A stretch of DNA of 64,000 nucleotides from Thomasclavelia spiroformis (GCA_018369555.1 JAGZCC010000003.1:1-64000), one strand, 5' to 3'; shown: positions 44,684-54,502, counted from the stretch's first letter. Numbers and translations are program-made. The notes: a model not told the origin generated them from the letters alone.

Positions 44684-45928
44684 ATGGAAAATTTAGAAAA
44701 GTTACTGGATTTAAATAATTTATATGTAGTGGGTGTATCTGGAGGCTGTGATTCAATGGCTTTATTGGATATTATGCAAAAAAAAGGTTATCGAATTATT
44801 GTTTGTCATGTGAATTATCATTTGCGAAATGATAGCGATTTAGATCAAAAAACAGTAGAAGATTATTGTAAGAAGCATAATATTAGATGTTTTGTTAAGG
44901 AGATAGATAGTAAACAGTATAGTAAAGAAAATTTTCAAATGCAGGCTAGAAAATTGCGTTATCAATTTTATCGCAATATTGCAAGTAAGTATAATACAGA
45001 TGAAATTGTTTTAGCACATCATTTAGATGATGTGATTGAAAATATTGTAATGCAATTACAACGTAATAATACAAAAGGATATTTAGGAATTAAAGATGTA
45101 AGTAATGTTTTTGATATGATTGTAATTAGACCTTTTTTAAAGGTTAGAAAGCACGTCTTAAGAAACTATTGCCATGATCATAAAGTGTTTTATCGTGATG
45201 ATTATACCAATTTTGAAACTGATTTTACGCGTGATTTTGTTCGTAATGTTACTTTAAAAAAATATAGTGAAAAACAAATTGAAGAATTATTAATAAAAGC
45301 AAAGGAACATAATGAACGATATTTAAAAAATTTAGAATTAGTTCAAATGTATCTTTATAAGTATCATCAAAAAGAAATGATTGATTTTCATTTAATTCCT
45401 GACAATCTTCTAGAATGTTTTATTTATGAAATTATTCGGGAGAGTGTTTATCCGCCTTTAATAAGCGATTCTTTAATTAAAGAGATAATTAAGCAAATTA
45501 ACAGTAACAAACCTAATATTGAAATGGATTTACCTGTTAATATTAGGTTCATAAAAGAATATAATAATATACGTGTTTCAAAGACAAAAAATAGCTCAGA
45601 TTATTGTTTAAAATATAAGCAATTAGTTTATGATAAACATGAGCACTTTTATTTAAGTAAAACAGGACATTTAAATGAAGGGATATATTTAAATGATGAA
45701 GATTTTCCCATTATGGTAAGATCTTATAAACCTGGAGATGTAATTGTTACAGCTGGGGGAACTAAAAAGATATCACGTTTATATATTGATAATAAAATCC
45801 CTAAGAGCCAGAGAAAAAATTGGCCAATAGTTGTAAATAGTAACAATGAAATTATTTTAGTGCCACATCTTGCAAAAAATATTAGGTATTTATATTCAAA
45901 ACCTAATTTATATGTGGTAAAATTATAA
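44684..45928 (+). CDS. tilS: tRNA(Ile)-lysidine synthase
   Basis: Converts C34 of the AUA-reading tRNA-Ile to lysidine; essential. The PP-loop VSGGCDSMALLD (about 18-29) and LAHHLDDVIENIVMQ (about 108-122) are diagnostic, followed by a C-terminal domain (about 330-410) with RSYKPGD. 414 residues. It sits between spoIIE and hpt as in Bacillus. The ATG follows TGAGGTGG. Confidence 0.95.
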   Translation: MENLEKLLDLNNLYVVGVSGGCDSMALLDIMQKKGYRIIVCHVNYHLRNDSDLDQKTVEDYCKKHNIRCFVKEIDSKQYSKENFQMQARKLRYQFYRNIASKYNTDEIVLAHHLDDVIENIVMQLQRNNTKGYLGIKDVSNVFDMIVIRPFLKVRKHVLRNYCHDHKVFYRDDYTNFETDFTRDFVRNVTLKKYSEKQIEELLIKAKEHNERYLKNLELVQMYLYKYHQKEMIDFHLIPDNLLECFIYEIIRESVYPPLISDSLIKEIIKQINSNKPNIEMDLPVNIRFIKEYNNIRVSKTKNSSDYCLKYKQLVYDKHEHFYLSKTGHLNEGIYLNDEDFPIMVRSYKPGDVIVTAGGTKKISRLYIDNKIPKSQRKNWPIVVNSNNEIILVPHLAKNIRYLYSKPNLYVVKL

Positions 45929-45954
45929 TCATGTATAGATTAGAGGTGATTTAG

Positions 45955-46485
45955 ATGCATAAGAATATAAAAGAAGTTTTAATTAGTGAAGAACAAATTA
46001 TTGAAAAATGTAAAGAGTTAGGAAAAATTATTGACAAAGATTATGAAGGTAAAGAGGTTTTATTAGTGGGACTATTAAAAGGATCTGTACCTTTTATGGC
46101 AGAACTTGCTAAGCATTTAAATAGTGATGTTATATTCGATTACATGAATGTAAGTAGTTATGATGGGGTTGAATCTAAAACTCTTGTAGTAAAACAGGAT
46201 TTGAAAGAAGATGTTAGTGGTAAGAATATTTTAATTGTTGAAGATATTCTTGATACGGGAAAGACATTATATAATGTTAAAGACATGCTTTTAAAGCGTA
46301 ATGCCAATAGTGTGAAAATTGTTACGATGTTAGATAAAGAAGAAGGCCGTGTTATTGATATGAAAGCTGATTATGTTGGCTTTAAGATACCAAATGCGTT
46401 TGTTGTTGGATATGGTTTGGACTTTAATGAAAAATATCGTCAATTACCATATGTTGGTGTTTTAAAAGAAGAATGTTATAAGTAA
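45955..46485 (+). CDS. hpt: Hypoxanthine phosphoribosyltransferase
   Basis: Purine salvage enzyme. The PRPP loop ILIVEDILDTGKTL (about 92-105) is exact, LVGLLKGSVPFMA (about 37-49) is the flexible-loop entrance, and VGFKIPNAFVVGYGLDF near 140-157 holds the base-binding region. 176 residues, usual length. Good ribosome site AGAGGTGA. The tilS-hpt-ftsH order is conserved across Bacillota. Confidence 0.96.
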   Translation: MHKNIKEVLISEEQIIEKCKELGKIIDKDYEGKEVLLVGLLKGSVPFMAELAKHLNSDVIFDYMNVSSYDGVESKTLVVKQDLKEDVSGKNILIVEDILDTGKTLYNVKDMLLKRNANSVKIVTMLDKEEGRVIDMKADYVGFKIPNAFVVGYGLDFNEKYRQLPYVGVLKEECYK

Positions 46486-46494
46486 GGAGAGTTT

Positions 46495-48447
46495 ATGAAT
46501 AGTAAGAACGGATTATTAAGATCAATTCTTCCTTGGCTATTAGTGCTAATTGTAATTGGTGGAATGGTTACTTTTATGAATCAAAGTAATGGTAAAGAAC
46601 TTAAGTACAATGAGTTTGTGGAAGTAGTGCAAGAAGAAAAAATTAAGGAAGTTGAAATTGTTCCATCATCATTAGTTATTGATGTTTCAGGAAGTTATAC
46701 TAAAAAACATGATGGCAAATCGTCAAAAGTATCATTTACGACAACTATCCCTAATACAGAAGCAGAGATGCAGTCGTTAACAAGTTTATTAAATGAAAAG
46801 GATATTGAAACTACTATTGTAGATCCTAATGAACGAGGAATGTTTACAAGAGTACTTTTAAATATTTTGCCATATGCTTTGTTATTAGGTGGAATGTTTT
46901 TTATCTTTAAAATGATGTCACAAGGTGGTGGAAACGCTAAAGCCTTTGAATTTGGAAATTCTAGAGCCAAATTGGAAAAAAATCAAAAAACAAGATTTTC
47001 AGATGTAGCTGGAGCGGATGAGGAAAAAGAAGAATTAAAAGAGTTAGTTGAATTCTTAAAAAATCCAAAGAAATTTGCTCAAATGGGGGCTAGAATTCCT
47101 AAGGGAGTACTACTTGTAGGTCCACCAGGGACAGGTAAGACTTTACTTGCAAGAGCGGTTTCTGGTGAAGCAAGTGTACCATATTATTCTATTTCAGGCT
47201 CTGAATTCGTAGAAATGTTTGTTGGGGTTGGAGCTGGACGTGTTCGTGACATGTTTAAAAAAGCTAAACAAACTGCACCATGTATTATTTTTATTGATGA
47301 AATTGATGCCGTAGGACGTCAAAGAGGTGCTGGAATGGGTGGCGGACATGATGAACGTGAACAAACTTTGAACCAGTTGTTAGTTGAAATGGATGGTTTC
47401 AGTGGCAATGAAGGAATCATTATTTTAGCAGCAACTAACCGTGTTGATGTATTGGATCCGGCATTATTACGTCCAGGGCGTTTTGACCGTCAAATTCAAG
47501 TAGCTAATCCTGATAAAAACGCACGTACTGAAATTTTAAAGGTACATGCGCGAAATAAAAAATTTGCACCGGATGTTGATTTTTCAAATATTGCTCAAAG
47601 AACACCAGGATTTTCTGGAGCTGAATTAGAAAATGTTTTAAATGAAGCAGCGTTATTAGCTGTTCGTGAAAATCATAAAGTTATTTCAATGGATGATATT
47701 GATGAAGCAATTGATCGTGTTGTAGGTGGACCTGCGAAGAAATCACGTAAGTATAGTGAAAAAGAGCGTCGTCTAGTAGCTTATCATGAAGCTGGTCATG
47801 CAGTCTTAGGATTAACACTTGAAGATGCTAATAAAGTTCAAAAAGTTACAATTGTTCCTCGTGGACAAGCGGGTGGATATAATTTAATGACACCAAAGGA
47901 AGAAACTTATTTCCAAACTAAAACACAATTAGAAGCTAATATTGCAGGATTTATGGGAGGACGTGTTGCTGAGGAGATCTTCTTTGGTGATATAAGTTCT
48001 GGTGCTCATAATGATATTGAACAGGCAACAAGAATTGCAAGAATGATGGTTACAGAGTTAGGAATGTCTGAACTTGGACCAATTAAATATGATTCTGAAC
48101 AAGGAAATGTATTCTTAGGACGTGATTATACACAGCATAGTAATTCTCATTCAGGACAAATTGCTTATGAAATTGATGTTCAAGTTCGTAAGATAATTGA
48201 TGAATGTTATGCTAAAGCCAAGGAAATTATTGAAGCTAATAAAGATAAATTAGTTATTATTGCTGATGCTTTATTAGAGTATGAAACTTTGGCTGGTGAA
48301 CAAATTGAGGCATTATTTAATACAGGGCGCATGTTAGATCGTCATGATGGTACAAATGATGGAGATAGCGATAGCTCAAATGGTGATGTTAATCAAACAG
48401 CTGTATCATTTGATAGTGCAGATGATTTGTTAGATGATATGAAATAA
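46495..48447 (+). CDS. ftsH: ATP-dependent zinc metalloprotease FtsH
   Basis: Membrane-anchored AAA protease for quality control and sporulation. Two membrane helices (about 10-26 and 119-140) flank a periplasmic-type domain; Walker A GPPGTGKT (about 204-211), Walker [14 protein letters not shown], second region of homology [17 protein letters not shown], and zinc motif HEAGHA near residue 428. The C-terminal tail is Asp/Ser/Asn-rich ([13 protein letters not shown]). 650 residues. A compact terminator follows. Confidence 0.97.
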   Translation: MNSKNGLLRSILPWLLVLIVIGGMVTFMNQSNGKELKYNEFVEVVQEEKIKEVEIVPSSLVIDVSGSYTKKHDGKSSKVSFTTTIPNTEAEMQSLTSLLNEKDIETTIVDPNERGMFTRVLLNILPYALLLGGMFFIFKMMSQGGGNAKAFEFGNSRAKLEKNQKTRFSDVAGADEEKEELKELVEFLKNPKKFAQMGARIPKGVLLVGPPGTGKTLLARAVSGEASVPYYSISGSEFVEMFVGVGAGRVRDMFKKAKQTAPCIIFIDEIDAVGRQRGAGMGGGHDEREQTLNQLLVEMDGFSGNEGIIILAATNRVDVLDPALLRPGRFDRQIQVANPDKNARTEILKVHARNKKFAPDVDFSNIAQRTPGFSGAELENVLNEAALLAVRENHKVISMDDIDEAIDRVVGGPAKKSRKYSEKERRLVAYHEAGHAVLGLTLEDANKVQKVTIVPRGQAGGYNLMTPKEETYFQTKTQLEANIAGFMGGRVAEEIFFGDISSGAHNDIEQATRIARMMVTELGMSELGPIKYDSEQGNVFLGRDYTQHSNSHSGQIAYEIDVQVRKIIDECYAKAKEIIEANKDKLVIIADALLEYETLAGEQIEALFNTGRMLDRHDGTNDGDSDSSNGDVNQTAVSFDSADDLLDDMK

Positions 48448-48466
48448 AGCGGTAGCCGCTTTTTTT
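48448..48466 (+). terminator. Intrinsic terminator after ftsH
   Basis: AGCGG (48448-48452) pairs with CCGCT (48456-48460) over TAG, then seven T. Confidence 0.8.
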
Positions 48467-48486
48467 CATATTTAGAGGTGATAATT

Positions 48487-48579
48487 ATGAATAAAATAAG
48501 TCGTAAAGTATTTATTTTCTTTATTATTGTTTGTATGATAATACCGATGATATTATCATCAATTGCTGTATTTTTATAG
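48487..48579 (+). CDS. 30-residue single-pass membrane miniprotein
   Basis: ATG with AGAGGTGA 6 bases upstream opens a 30-codon frame: a basic start (MNKISRK) and one strongly hydrophobic helix (about 8-30) containing CMIIPMILSS. The TAG stop overlaps the TAGGAG ribosome site of hslO, a typical coupling, which argues for real translation. It resembles short single-TM proteins such as DUF4044 in size and layout, but I cannot confirm the family. The place between ftsH and hslO suggests a membrane stress or FtsH-related role (inference). Confidence 0.6.
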   Translation: MNKISRKVFIFFIIVCMIIPMILSSIAVFL

Positions 48580-48588
48580 GAGAATGAT

Positions 48589-49458
48589 ATGAAAGATTAT
48601 TTAGTTAGAGGATTAGTTAATAGTAAAAATTGTCGTGTTTTTGCTTGTGTGACAACGAATTTATTAGATGAGGCAAGAAAAAAACATAATCTATGGCCTA
48701 CTGCTTCAGCTGCACTAGGAAGAATGATGTCAGCTACTTTAATGATGGCAAGAATGAATAAAAATTCGGAAAAAATGACTGTTATCATTAATGGTGGTGG
48801 TCCAATTGGAACAATGATTAATGTTACAATTGGTGATGGAAATATTAAAGGCTTTGTTGCTAATCCAGAAGTTCATTACACATACAATGATACTGGTAAA
48901 TTAGCAGTAGGCGTAGCAGTTGGTCATGAAGGAACTTTGCAAGTAATTAGAGATATGGGATTAAAGGAACCATTTACCGGTTCAGTTCCACTTCAAACTG
49001 GAGAAATTGGTGATGATTTTAGCTATTATTTTGCAGTAAGTGAGCAAACACCATCAGTTGTTTCAGTTGGTGTATTAGTAAATGATACAAATGAGATATT
49101 GGCTTCAGGAGGATTTATCATTCAATTACTTCCAGAAGCTACAGAAGAAGATATAACTTATATTGAAAATGTGGTCAAGAAATGCCCACCGGTTTCTCAA
49201 TTAATTAATGAGGGAAAAACGCCAGAAGACATTTTAAGATTATTATTTGAAGATGTCGAGATTACAGAAACACAAGATTTATTTTTTAAGTGTGATTGTT
49301 CTAAAGAAAAATTATCAGAGGCATTGATTACTGTTGGAAAAGATGAGTTGCAAGCAATGATTAATGAAGATCATGGATGTCAATTACATTGTCAGTTCTG
49401 TAATACTGAGTATAATTTTAGTGAAGAAGAATTAAAAGCGATTATTGAAAGGATTTAA
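48589..49458 (+). CDS. hslO: 33-kDa redox-regulated chaperonin Hsp33
   Basis: A holdase activated by oxidation of zinc-bound Cys. The C-terminal zinc centre is visible as CDCS (about 240) and CQFC (about 271). GGGPIGTM near residue 69 and FTGSVPLQTGEIGDDF near 130 are family motifs. 289 residues. It follows ftsH as in Bacillus, though coaX, which lies between them there, is missing and a 30-residue membrane frame takes its place. Confidence 0.96.
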   Translation: MKDYLVRGLVNSKNCRVFACVTTNLLDEARKKHNLWPTASAALGRMMSATLMMARMNKNSEKMTVIINGGGPIGTMINVTIGDGNIKGFVANPEVHYTYNDTGKLAVGVAVGHEGTLQVIRDMGLKEPFTGSVPLQTGEIGDDFSYYFAVSEQTPSVVSVGVLVNDTNEILASGGFIIQLLPEATEEDITYIENVVKKCPPVSQLINEGKTPEDILRLLFEDVEITETQDLFFKCDCSKEKLSEALITVGKDELQAMINEDHGCQLHCQFCNTEYNFSEEELKAIIERI

Positions 49459-49481
49459 AATTGGACTGATTTTTATATATT

Positions 49482-49533
49482 AACCTTCTATTAGATAGTG
49501 TTTATAATTAGACGCTGACTTTAGAAGGTTTTT
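49482..49533 (+). terminator. Intrinsic terminator after hslO
   Basis: AACCTTCT (49482-49489) pairs with AGAAGGTT (49523-49530) and five T follow; a nested AGTGT/ACGCT pairing closes part of the long loop. Confidence 0.65.
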
Positions 49534-49562
49534 GTAATAAATATTATATTTTAAATAAAATA

Positions 49563-49669
49563 AAAGAAAGGCGGGGGAAGCCTTTCTTTGTTGGAATCCA
49601 ACATATTAGGATTATAACTAACTAGATAACTTACTCTATTGAAAATAGCGGGGAAGTTGTAAGCTATCT
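49563..49669 (+). other. Three consecutive hairpins before dusB, unexplained structured element
   Basis: AAAGAAAGGC/GCCTTTCTTT with a GGGGGAA loop (49563-49589), then the palindrome TGTTGGAATCCAACA (49589-49603), then AGATAACTTAC/GTAAGCTATCT (49624-49669, one mismatch) enclosing CTATT/AATAG. The loop strings GCGGGGGAAG and GCGGGGAAG recur. It covers most of the 300-base hslO-dusB gap. I cannot match it to a riboswitch or T-box; it may be an RNA or a decayed repeat. Confidence 0.5.
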
Positions 49670-49758
49670 ATAAATAGTATGAACATTTAAAATAATTTTA
49701 TACTTTTATATTTCATTTTTTTTTAATAATTGGTAAGATACACAAGAGGAGTGAGTTG

Positions 49759-50739
49759 ATGTTTAAAATTGGTAATATTGAAATAAAAAATCAAGTAGTG
49801 ATGGCTCCAATGGCAGGAATTACAAATATGGCATTTAGAAAGATAGTTAAAGATTTTGGAGCAGGATTAGTTTATTCTGAAATGGTTAGTGATAAAGCTT
49901 TATGTTATGGAAATACGAAAACAATTGATATGCTTCAAGTGGATGATGAGGAACACCCTGTTAGTATTCAACTATTTGGCGGAGAAGTAGAAACTATGAT
50001 AAAGGCAGCAAAGTTTATCGATCAGCATTCTAATTGTGATATCATTGATATTAATATGGGATGCCCAGTTAATAAGGTATTAAAAGCTGATGCTGGTAGT
50101 AAGCTATTGCTTTATCCTGATAAGATTTATGAAATTGTTAAGGGAATAGTCGATAATGTTTCAAAACCAGTAACTGTAAAAATTAGAAGCGGTTTTGATG
50201 CAAAACATATTAATGCGGTTGAAGTCGCTAAATTAATTGAAAAAGCAGGAGCTAGTGCAATTGCAATTCATGGAAGAACACGTTCGCAAATGTACGAAGG
50301 TAAAGCTGATTGGAAGATTATTGCAGATGTTAAAGCAGCAGTAAAGATACCAGTGATTGGAAATGGAGATGTTAGAAGTGTTGAAGATGCTAAAAGAATG
50401 TTAGAAGAAACTGGGGTTGATGCAATAATGATTGGTCGGGCAGCTTTAGGCAATCCATGGTTAATTAAACAAGTTGTACAATCTCTTGAAACAGGGGTTA
50501 TTATTGAAGAACCAACATACCAGGAAAAAATCTCTCAATGTTTATCACATGCAAAAAAACTAATGGAAATTGAACCAGAAAAAGTGGCAATGTTCCAAAT
50601 GCGAGGACATGCTCCATGGTATATTAAAGGATTAAAATCTTCTGCAAAAGTTAAAAATGAATTATCAAAAATTAATACTTTTAAAGAATTAGAGATGATC
50701 TTAAGGGATTATCAACAATATCTTGATGAAGTTATTTAA
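49759..50739 (+). CDS. dusB: tRNA-dihydrouridine synthase (DusB-like)
   Basis: FMN enzyme reducing uridines in the tRNA D-loop. VMAPMAGITNMAFR (about 16-29) starts the barrel, INMGCPVNKV (about 97-106) has the catalytic Cys, and IPVIGNGDVRS and IMIGRAALGNPW bind FMN phosphate. 326 residues from the ATG at 49759, which follows GAGGAGTGAG. An upstream TTG adds one residue only. It follows hslO as the dus gene does in the Bacillus ftsH-hslO neighbourhood. Confidence 0.95.
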   Translation: MFKIGNIEIKNQVVMAPMAGITNMAFRKIVKDFGAGLVYSEMVSDKALCYGNTKTIDMLQVDDEEHPVSIQLFGGEVETMIKAAKFIDQHSNCDIIDINMGCPVNKVLKADAGSKLLLYPDKIYEIVKGIVDNVSKPVTVKIRSGFDAKHINAVEVAKLIEKAGASAIAIHGRTRSQMYEGKADWKIIADVKAAVKIPVIGNGDVRSVEDAKRMLEETGVDAIMIGRAALGNPWLIKQVVQSLETGVIIEEPTYQEKISQCLSHAKKLMEIEPEKVAMFQMRGHAPWYIKGLKSSAKVKNELSKINTFKELEMILRDYQQYLDEVI

Positions 50740-50806
50740 TTGTTATGTTGCATGAAAAAAATATTTTGATATAATTGTTTGTAATAATTAAAGGGGGGAT
50801 CTAGTA

Positions 50807-51655
50807 ATGATTATTAGTGGTAAGGATATATCTTTAAAAATTAAAAATCAATTGAGATTAGAAGTTGAAGAAATAAAGAAAAGCTATTCTCGTTTACCTA
50901 AATTGGTAGTTATTTTAGTTGGTGATAATCAAGCGAGTCAGACTTATGTTAGGAATAAAGAACGTGGATGTGAGTATATAGGGATTGAATCTGATTTGTT
51001 GCATCATGGTAGTTCATTTAGTGAAAAAGAATTATTACAGGAAATTGATAAATTAAATAAAGATGATAATGTTGATGGAATTTTAGTGCAATTGCCATTA
51101 CCTGATCATATTGATGAACAAAAAGTTTTAAATGCAATTGATCCTAGTAAGGATGTTGATGGTTTTCATCCCAATAATATTGCAAATCTTTTCCTTGGTG
51201 AAGAATCATTAGTTCCTTGTACACCAAAAGGGATGTTAGTGCTATTGGATGAAATTGGATATGATTTAGAAGGAAAAGAAGTAGTAATTGTAGGACGTAG
51301 TAATATTGTTGGTAAACCTGTAGCACTATTATGTTTACAAAAAAATGCTACTGTAACAATTGCTCATAGTAAAACTAAAAATTTAAAAGAGGTATGTAAA
51401 AGAGCGGATGTTTTAATTGCTGCAATTGGAAAAGCAAAATTTTTTAATCATGAATATGTTAAAGATGGGGCAATTGTTTTAGATGTAGGAATTAATCGTG
51501 ATGAAAATAATAAATTATGTGGTGATGTTGATTTTGATGATGTAAAGGATGTTGTAAAAGCAATTACTCCAGTACCTGGGGGAGTTGGACCAATGACAAT
51601 AACAATGTTGATGAAAAATACTATTAATGCTTTTTATAAACGAAATGGTGGTTAA
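50807..51655 (+). CDS. folD: Methylenetetrahydrofolate dehydrogenase / cyclohydrolase
   Basis: Bifunctional one-carbon enzyme. SQTYVRNKERGCEYIGIES (about 44-62) contains the catalytic Tyr and Lys, DVDGFHPNN follows, VVIVGRSNIVGKPVA binds NADP, and PVPGGVGPMT (about 261) closes the site. 282 residues. AAGGGGGG precedes the ATG. One base separates its stop from the next gene. Confidence 0.96.
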   Translation: MIISGKDISLKIKNQLRLEVEEIKKSYSRLPKLVVILVGDNQASQTYVRNKERGCEYIGIESDLLHHGSSFSEKELLQEIDKLNKDDNVDGILVQLPLPDHIDEQKVLNAIDPSKDVDGFHPNNIANLFLGEESLVPCTPKGMLVLLDEIGYDLEGKEVVIVGRSNIVGKPVALLCLQKNATVTIAHSKTKNLKEVCKRADVLIAAIGKAKFFNHEYVKDGAIVLDVGINRDENNKLCGDVDFDDVKDVVKAITPVPGGVGPMTITMLMKNTINAFYKRNGG

Positions 51656-51656
51656 G

Positions 51657-51836
51657 ATGGAATATAAATTAAATGATATTGTAGAAATGAAAAAAACGCA
51701 TCCATGCAAAAAATCTAATCAATGGCAAATTATTAGAATGGGTGCAGATATTAAAATTAAATGTTTAGGTTGTGGAGCAATTATAATGTTTTCACGACGT
51801 GAGTTTGAAAAAAAATTGAAGAAAATAGTTATTTAA
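51657..51836 (+). CDS. DUF951 small zinc-ribbon-like protein
   Basis: 59 residues starting MEYKLNDIVEMKKTHPC, with KCLGCGAIIMFSRREFEKKLKK; the three Cys and the layout match DUF951, a conserved small protein of Bacillota without established function. The start ATG at 51657 lies one base after the folD stop and reuses GGTGG in the folD end. A longer reading from 51627 overlaps folD and is rejected. A strong bidirectional terminator follows about 155 bases later. Confidence 0.85.
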   Translation: MEYKLNDIVEMKKTHPCKKSNQWQIIRMGADIKIKCLGCGAIIMFSRREFEKKLKKIVI

Positions 51837-51990
51837 TATGGATGAAGAATTTGATGATGATTTAGATAATATTATAGATATTTATTGGAATAAATAATTG
51901 AAGTTTTTATATAAAAATAGTAATTATGATATTGAAAGAATTGTATTTTATTTTTATATTGTTAATGAATGGTGATAATATCTAATAAAG

Positions 51991-52038
51991 AAAAGAGAAT
52001 AAATTATTGTAATGATTTTCAATAATTTATTCTCTTTT
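51991..52038. terminator. Long bidirectional terminator
   Basis: A perfect 19-base stem, AAAAGAGAATAAATTATTG (51991-52009) with its complement at 52020-52038, flanked by A and T runs, between the convergent DUF951 gene and the minus-strand membrane protein. Confidence 0.9.
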
Positions 52039-52046
52039 TAATGTTT

Positions 52047-52538
52047 TTATCTAGTTTTTTGTAATGCTTTTTTTAATTTGAAATCATCAATAAAGCGAAG
52101 AGATGTTTCATATGATTTTTGTCCATATATAAATCTAAGTTTACTAGATTTTGGATAAGTAACACGTTTGATTTTACGATAATCTAATTTAATTTTACCA
52201 ATCATCATTTGCCGATGTCCAACATAGATTATTTGTTGTAATAAAATACTAGTAATTAAAGATACAAAAGTTATTATATTTAATAGCATATAAATACTAT
52301 TTATGCTTCCATTGATAAAACATAAAATTAAAAATATTATAAAAATTGAAAGGATACATATATATATAATTAAAAGGATTATATAAAAATATTTACCAGT
52401 ATCACTTAAACAAGAAGTTAGTGTACGATCTTCTTTACGTGCTTGGCGTAAATTAAAAGCGTAAGATATATTTATATATGTAAACCACAATAAAAATAAA
52501 AATACTAAAAAAGGTAAAACATTAAAAATAGCCTCCAT
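52047..52538 (-). CDS. Membrane protein with C-terminal YcxB-like region, unknown
   Basis: 163 residues from the ATG preceded by GAAGGAG. Three hydrophobic segments (about 5-25, 53-78, 85-108), then a basic cytoplasmic part (about 112-163) with KLDYRKIKRVTYPKSSK and FIYGQKSYETSLRF, reminiscent of membrane-linked PH-like folds; that likeness is weak. An ATG 7 codons upstream is less well placed. It lies 25 bases after the carboxypeptidase gene on the same strand, so probably co-transcribed. Confidence 0.65.
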   Translation of the reverse strand: MEAIFNVLPFLVFLFLLWFTYINISYAFNLRQARKEDRTLTSCLSDTGKYFYIILLIIYICILSIFIIFLILCFINGSINSIYMLLNIITFVSLITSILLQQIIYVGHRQMMIGKIKLDYRKIKRVTYPKSSKLRFIYGQKSYETSLRFIDDFKLKKALQKTR

Positions 52539-52583
52539 TAAATATACTCCTTCTTTCATTAATTTTATTATACTGGATTTTTT

Positions 52584-53468
52584 TTAATTATCAAATATAA
52601 AATTACGAGCATAATATTCGTCATATGTTAATTTACTATCAATAACTTTTTTAGCTAAATCAACTCCTAAATAACGAATATGCCAAGGTTCATAACTATA
52701 GCCAGTTAATGAATCTTTTCCTTCAGGATAACGAATGATAAATCCATAATCACTTAAAATATTAGCAAACCAATGATATTTTGGATGATTGATAATATTT
52801 TCAAAACTATAATTATCTAAAGCAATATCACATGCAAGTCCAAGTGTATGTTCACTATGACCAGGACGACTACATGTTTTATCAGCTTCAGTAATATTAT
52901 ATGTATCTGCCATATGTTGATAACTTTTTCTTTGACTTGCAGTTGAACGATAACCACTTACAACATATAAATTAATTCCATTTTCCTGACACTTGTTTCG
53001 AAGAGCTACAAAATCGTTATAAAGACGTTTTGATGCTTGATGCTTTCGATATTGATAAGCAGGATCATCATGACTTGTGTATGCATCATTAATATAAACT
53101 AAGTCATTTGGCACAAAATTATTATCTAACTTATAATATTTATTTATAATAGTATTTAAATCGTTTGGTTTAGATTGTATAATTATATGTGCATAGAAAT
53201 TGTAGTCGAGATTCATATTTACTCTTGTTACAATATCTTCGTTTGATAGTTCGGGATGATTAGTTTTATAGTCATGATAACGTTTTTTATACGAAGGGAT
53301 ATAATAATTTATTGAAGTTATTGCATTTTTTGTTTTTATTTTTTTTTCTTTAGTAGGTGGTTTTGGTGAAAAAAATAAGTGGTTAACTAAAATTATAAGA
53401 GCTAAAACTATTAATATACTTGCAATAACAAGAATAGTGATATTTTTCCTATTTACTTTTCGTTTCAA
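52584..53468 (-). CDS. D-alanyl-D-alanine carboxypeptidase, VanY type (M15B)
   Basis: Zinc peptidase trimming the terminal D-Ala of peptidoglycan stems. One membrane anchor (about 9-32) puts the catalytic domain (about 120-290) outside. YVVSGYRSTASQRKSY, the metal motif SRPGHSEHTLGLACD and EPWHIRYLG supply the HxxxxxxD and final His ligands. The start is TTG with GGGGTGAT five bases upstream; no ATG fits better. It may serve wall remodelling; no vancomycin-resistance genes are adjacent. Confidence 0.92.
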   Translation of the reverse strand: MKRKVNRKNITILVIASILIVLALIILVNHLFFSPKPPTKEKKIKTKNAITSINYYIPSYKKRYHDYKTNHPELSNEDIVTRVNMNLDYNFYAHIIIQSKPNDLNTIINKYYKLDNNFVPNDLVYINDAYTSHDDPAYQYRKHQASKRLYNDFVALRNKCQENGINLYVVSGYRSTASQRKSYQHMADTYNITEADKTCSRPGHSEHTLGLACDIALDNYSFENIINHPKYHWFANILSDYGFIIRYPEGKDSLTGYSYEPWHIRYLGVDLAKKVIDSKLTYDEYYARNFIFDN

Positions 53469-53589
53469 TTAGATCACCCCAACTTTTAAGTTATATATTA
53501 ATAATACCAATAAATCGTTACTTTTTTATTAACATATACTATACATTATTAATTTTTTACATTATTATTGAGATATTAGGGGGAACAAT

Positions 53590-54333
53590 ATGGAAAATAA
53601 AATTTCAAGATTAAAACTATTAATACATGGTCAAGAATGTGATTATAGTGGTAATTATAAAATATCAGATTTAATGTCTAAATTGTCAGATTTAGCGACA
53701 ATTAATGCTAAAGAAATTGCAATTTGGAATGAAGAAATTGCTAAAAAATATACTTTTGTTTTAACAAAAGAAACAATTATTTTAAAAAGGCCGATAAAAA
53801 GCGAGGAATTAATAAATTTATATACGCGAGCTAGTGGTTATAAAAGAATTCAGTTTTCACGTAATTATTGGGTTGAAGATGAAAATAAAGAAGAAATTGC
53901 AACAATTTATTCTTTATGGACATTAATAGATATTCAAAAAAGAAGAATTATCAAACCGGATAAAGCTGGAATAAAAATGCCAGAAATTATTTCATATCCA
54001 TATACACTTGATAATTTTCATGAAATTAAAGATAATTTAGAATTATCTTTAGTAATGGAAAGAACCGTTTTGTATAGTGATATTGATATAAATCAGCATT
54101 TTAATAATAGTAGATATATTGAATGGGTTTTTGATGCTATGCCAATTGATTTTTTTAAAAATCATTATTTTAAGGAAATGAGTGTGATTTTTAAAAAAGA
54201 GATGACTCCTAATAATAAGGCTAGAATATATCGTTTTATTGATAATGATTATGTAAAGATTGTTTTTAAATCAAGTGATGATAGTATTGTTTATTTTGAG
54301 TTTGGAGGATATATTGGGACTATGGATTATTAG
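53590..54333 (+). CDS. Acyl-ACP thioesterase (FatA/FatB family)
   Basis: Double hot-dog thioesterase releasing fatty acids from acyl carrier protein. Residues 1-130 and 145-247 form the two halves; DIDINQHFNNSRYIEW (about 171-186) matches the catalytic DxNxHxNNxxY motif, and SLWTLIDIQKRRIIKP in the first half is typical. 247 residues, the usual bacterial length. Start after AGGGGGAA. Stands alone, divergent from the VanY-type gene. Confidence 0.92.
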   Translation: MENKISRLKLLIHGQECDYSGNYKISDLMSKLSDLATINAKEIAIWNEEIAKKYTFVLTKETIILKRPIKSEELINLYTRASGYKRIQFSRNYWVEDENKEEIATIYSLWTLIDIQKRRIIKPDKAGIKMPEIISYPYTLDNFHEIKDNLELSLVMERTVLYSDIDINQHFNNSRYIEWVFDAMPIDFFKNHYFKEMSVIFKKEMTPNNKARIYRFIDNDYVKIVFKSSDDSIVYFEFGGYIGTMDY

Positions 54334-54454
54334 AATTTCAAAACTTGAAAATAAATTTTCAACATTTGAAAATAATTTGTTGAAATATGTGGTATTATGA
54401 ATTTGTCCCAAATATCTATAGTTGTATTCATTTTCCCGTAGAATACATAATATT

Positions 54455-54502
54455 GGACTTAACCATAAAGTTTAGATTTAACTTTATGTGTTAGGTCTTT
54501 TT
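54455..54502 (+). terminator. Intrinsic terminator after the thioesterase
   Basis: A hairpin of about 17 base pairs: GACTTAACCATAAAGTT pairs with the segment beginning AACTTTATGTG and ending TTAGGTC, with a small bulge, then five T. It lies 120 bases after the stop. Confidence 0.75.

Noticed and set aside
51838..51897. A 19-codon acidic frame (MDEEFDDDLDN...) after the DUF951 gene
   Set aside because: No ribosome binding site at a usable distance and no sign of conservation; too short to support.
52584..53468. Vancomycin-resistance gene vanY
   Set aside because: The M15B fold is right but no vanR/S/H/A/X genes are near; a general wall carboxypeptidase is more likely.
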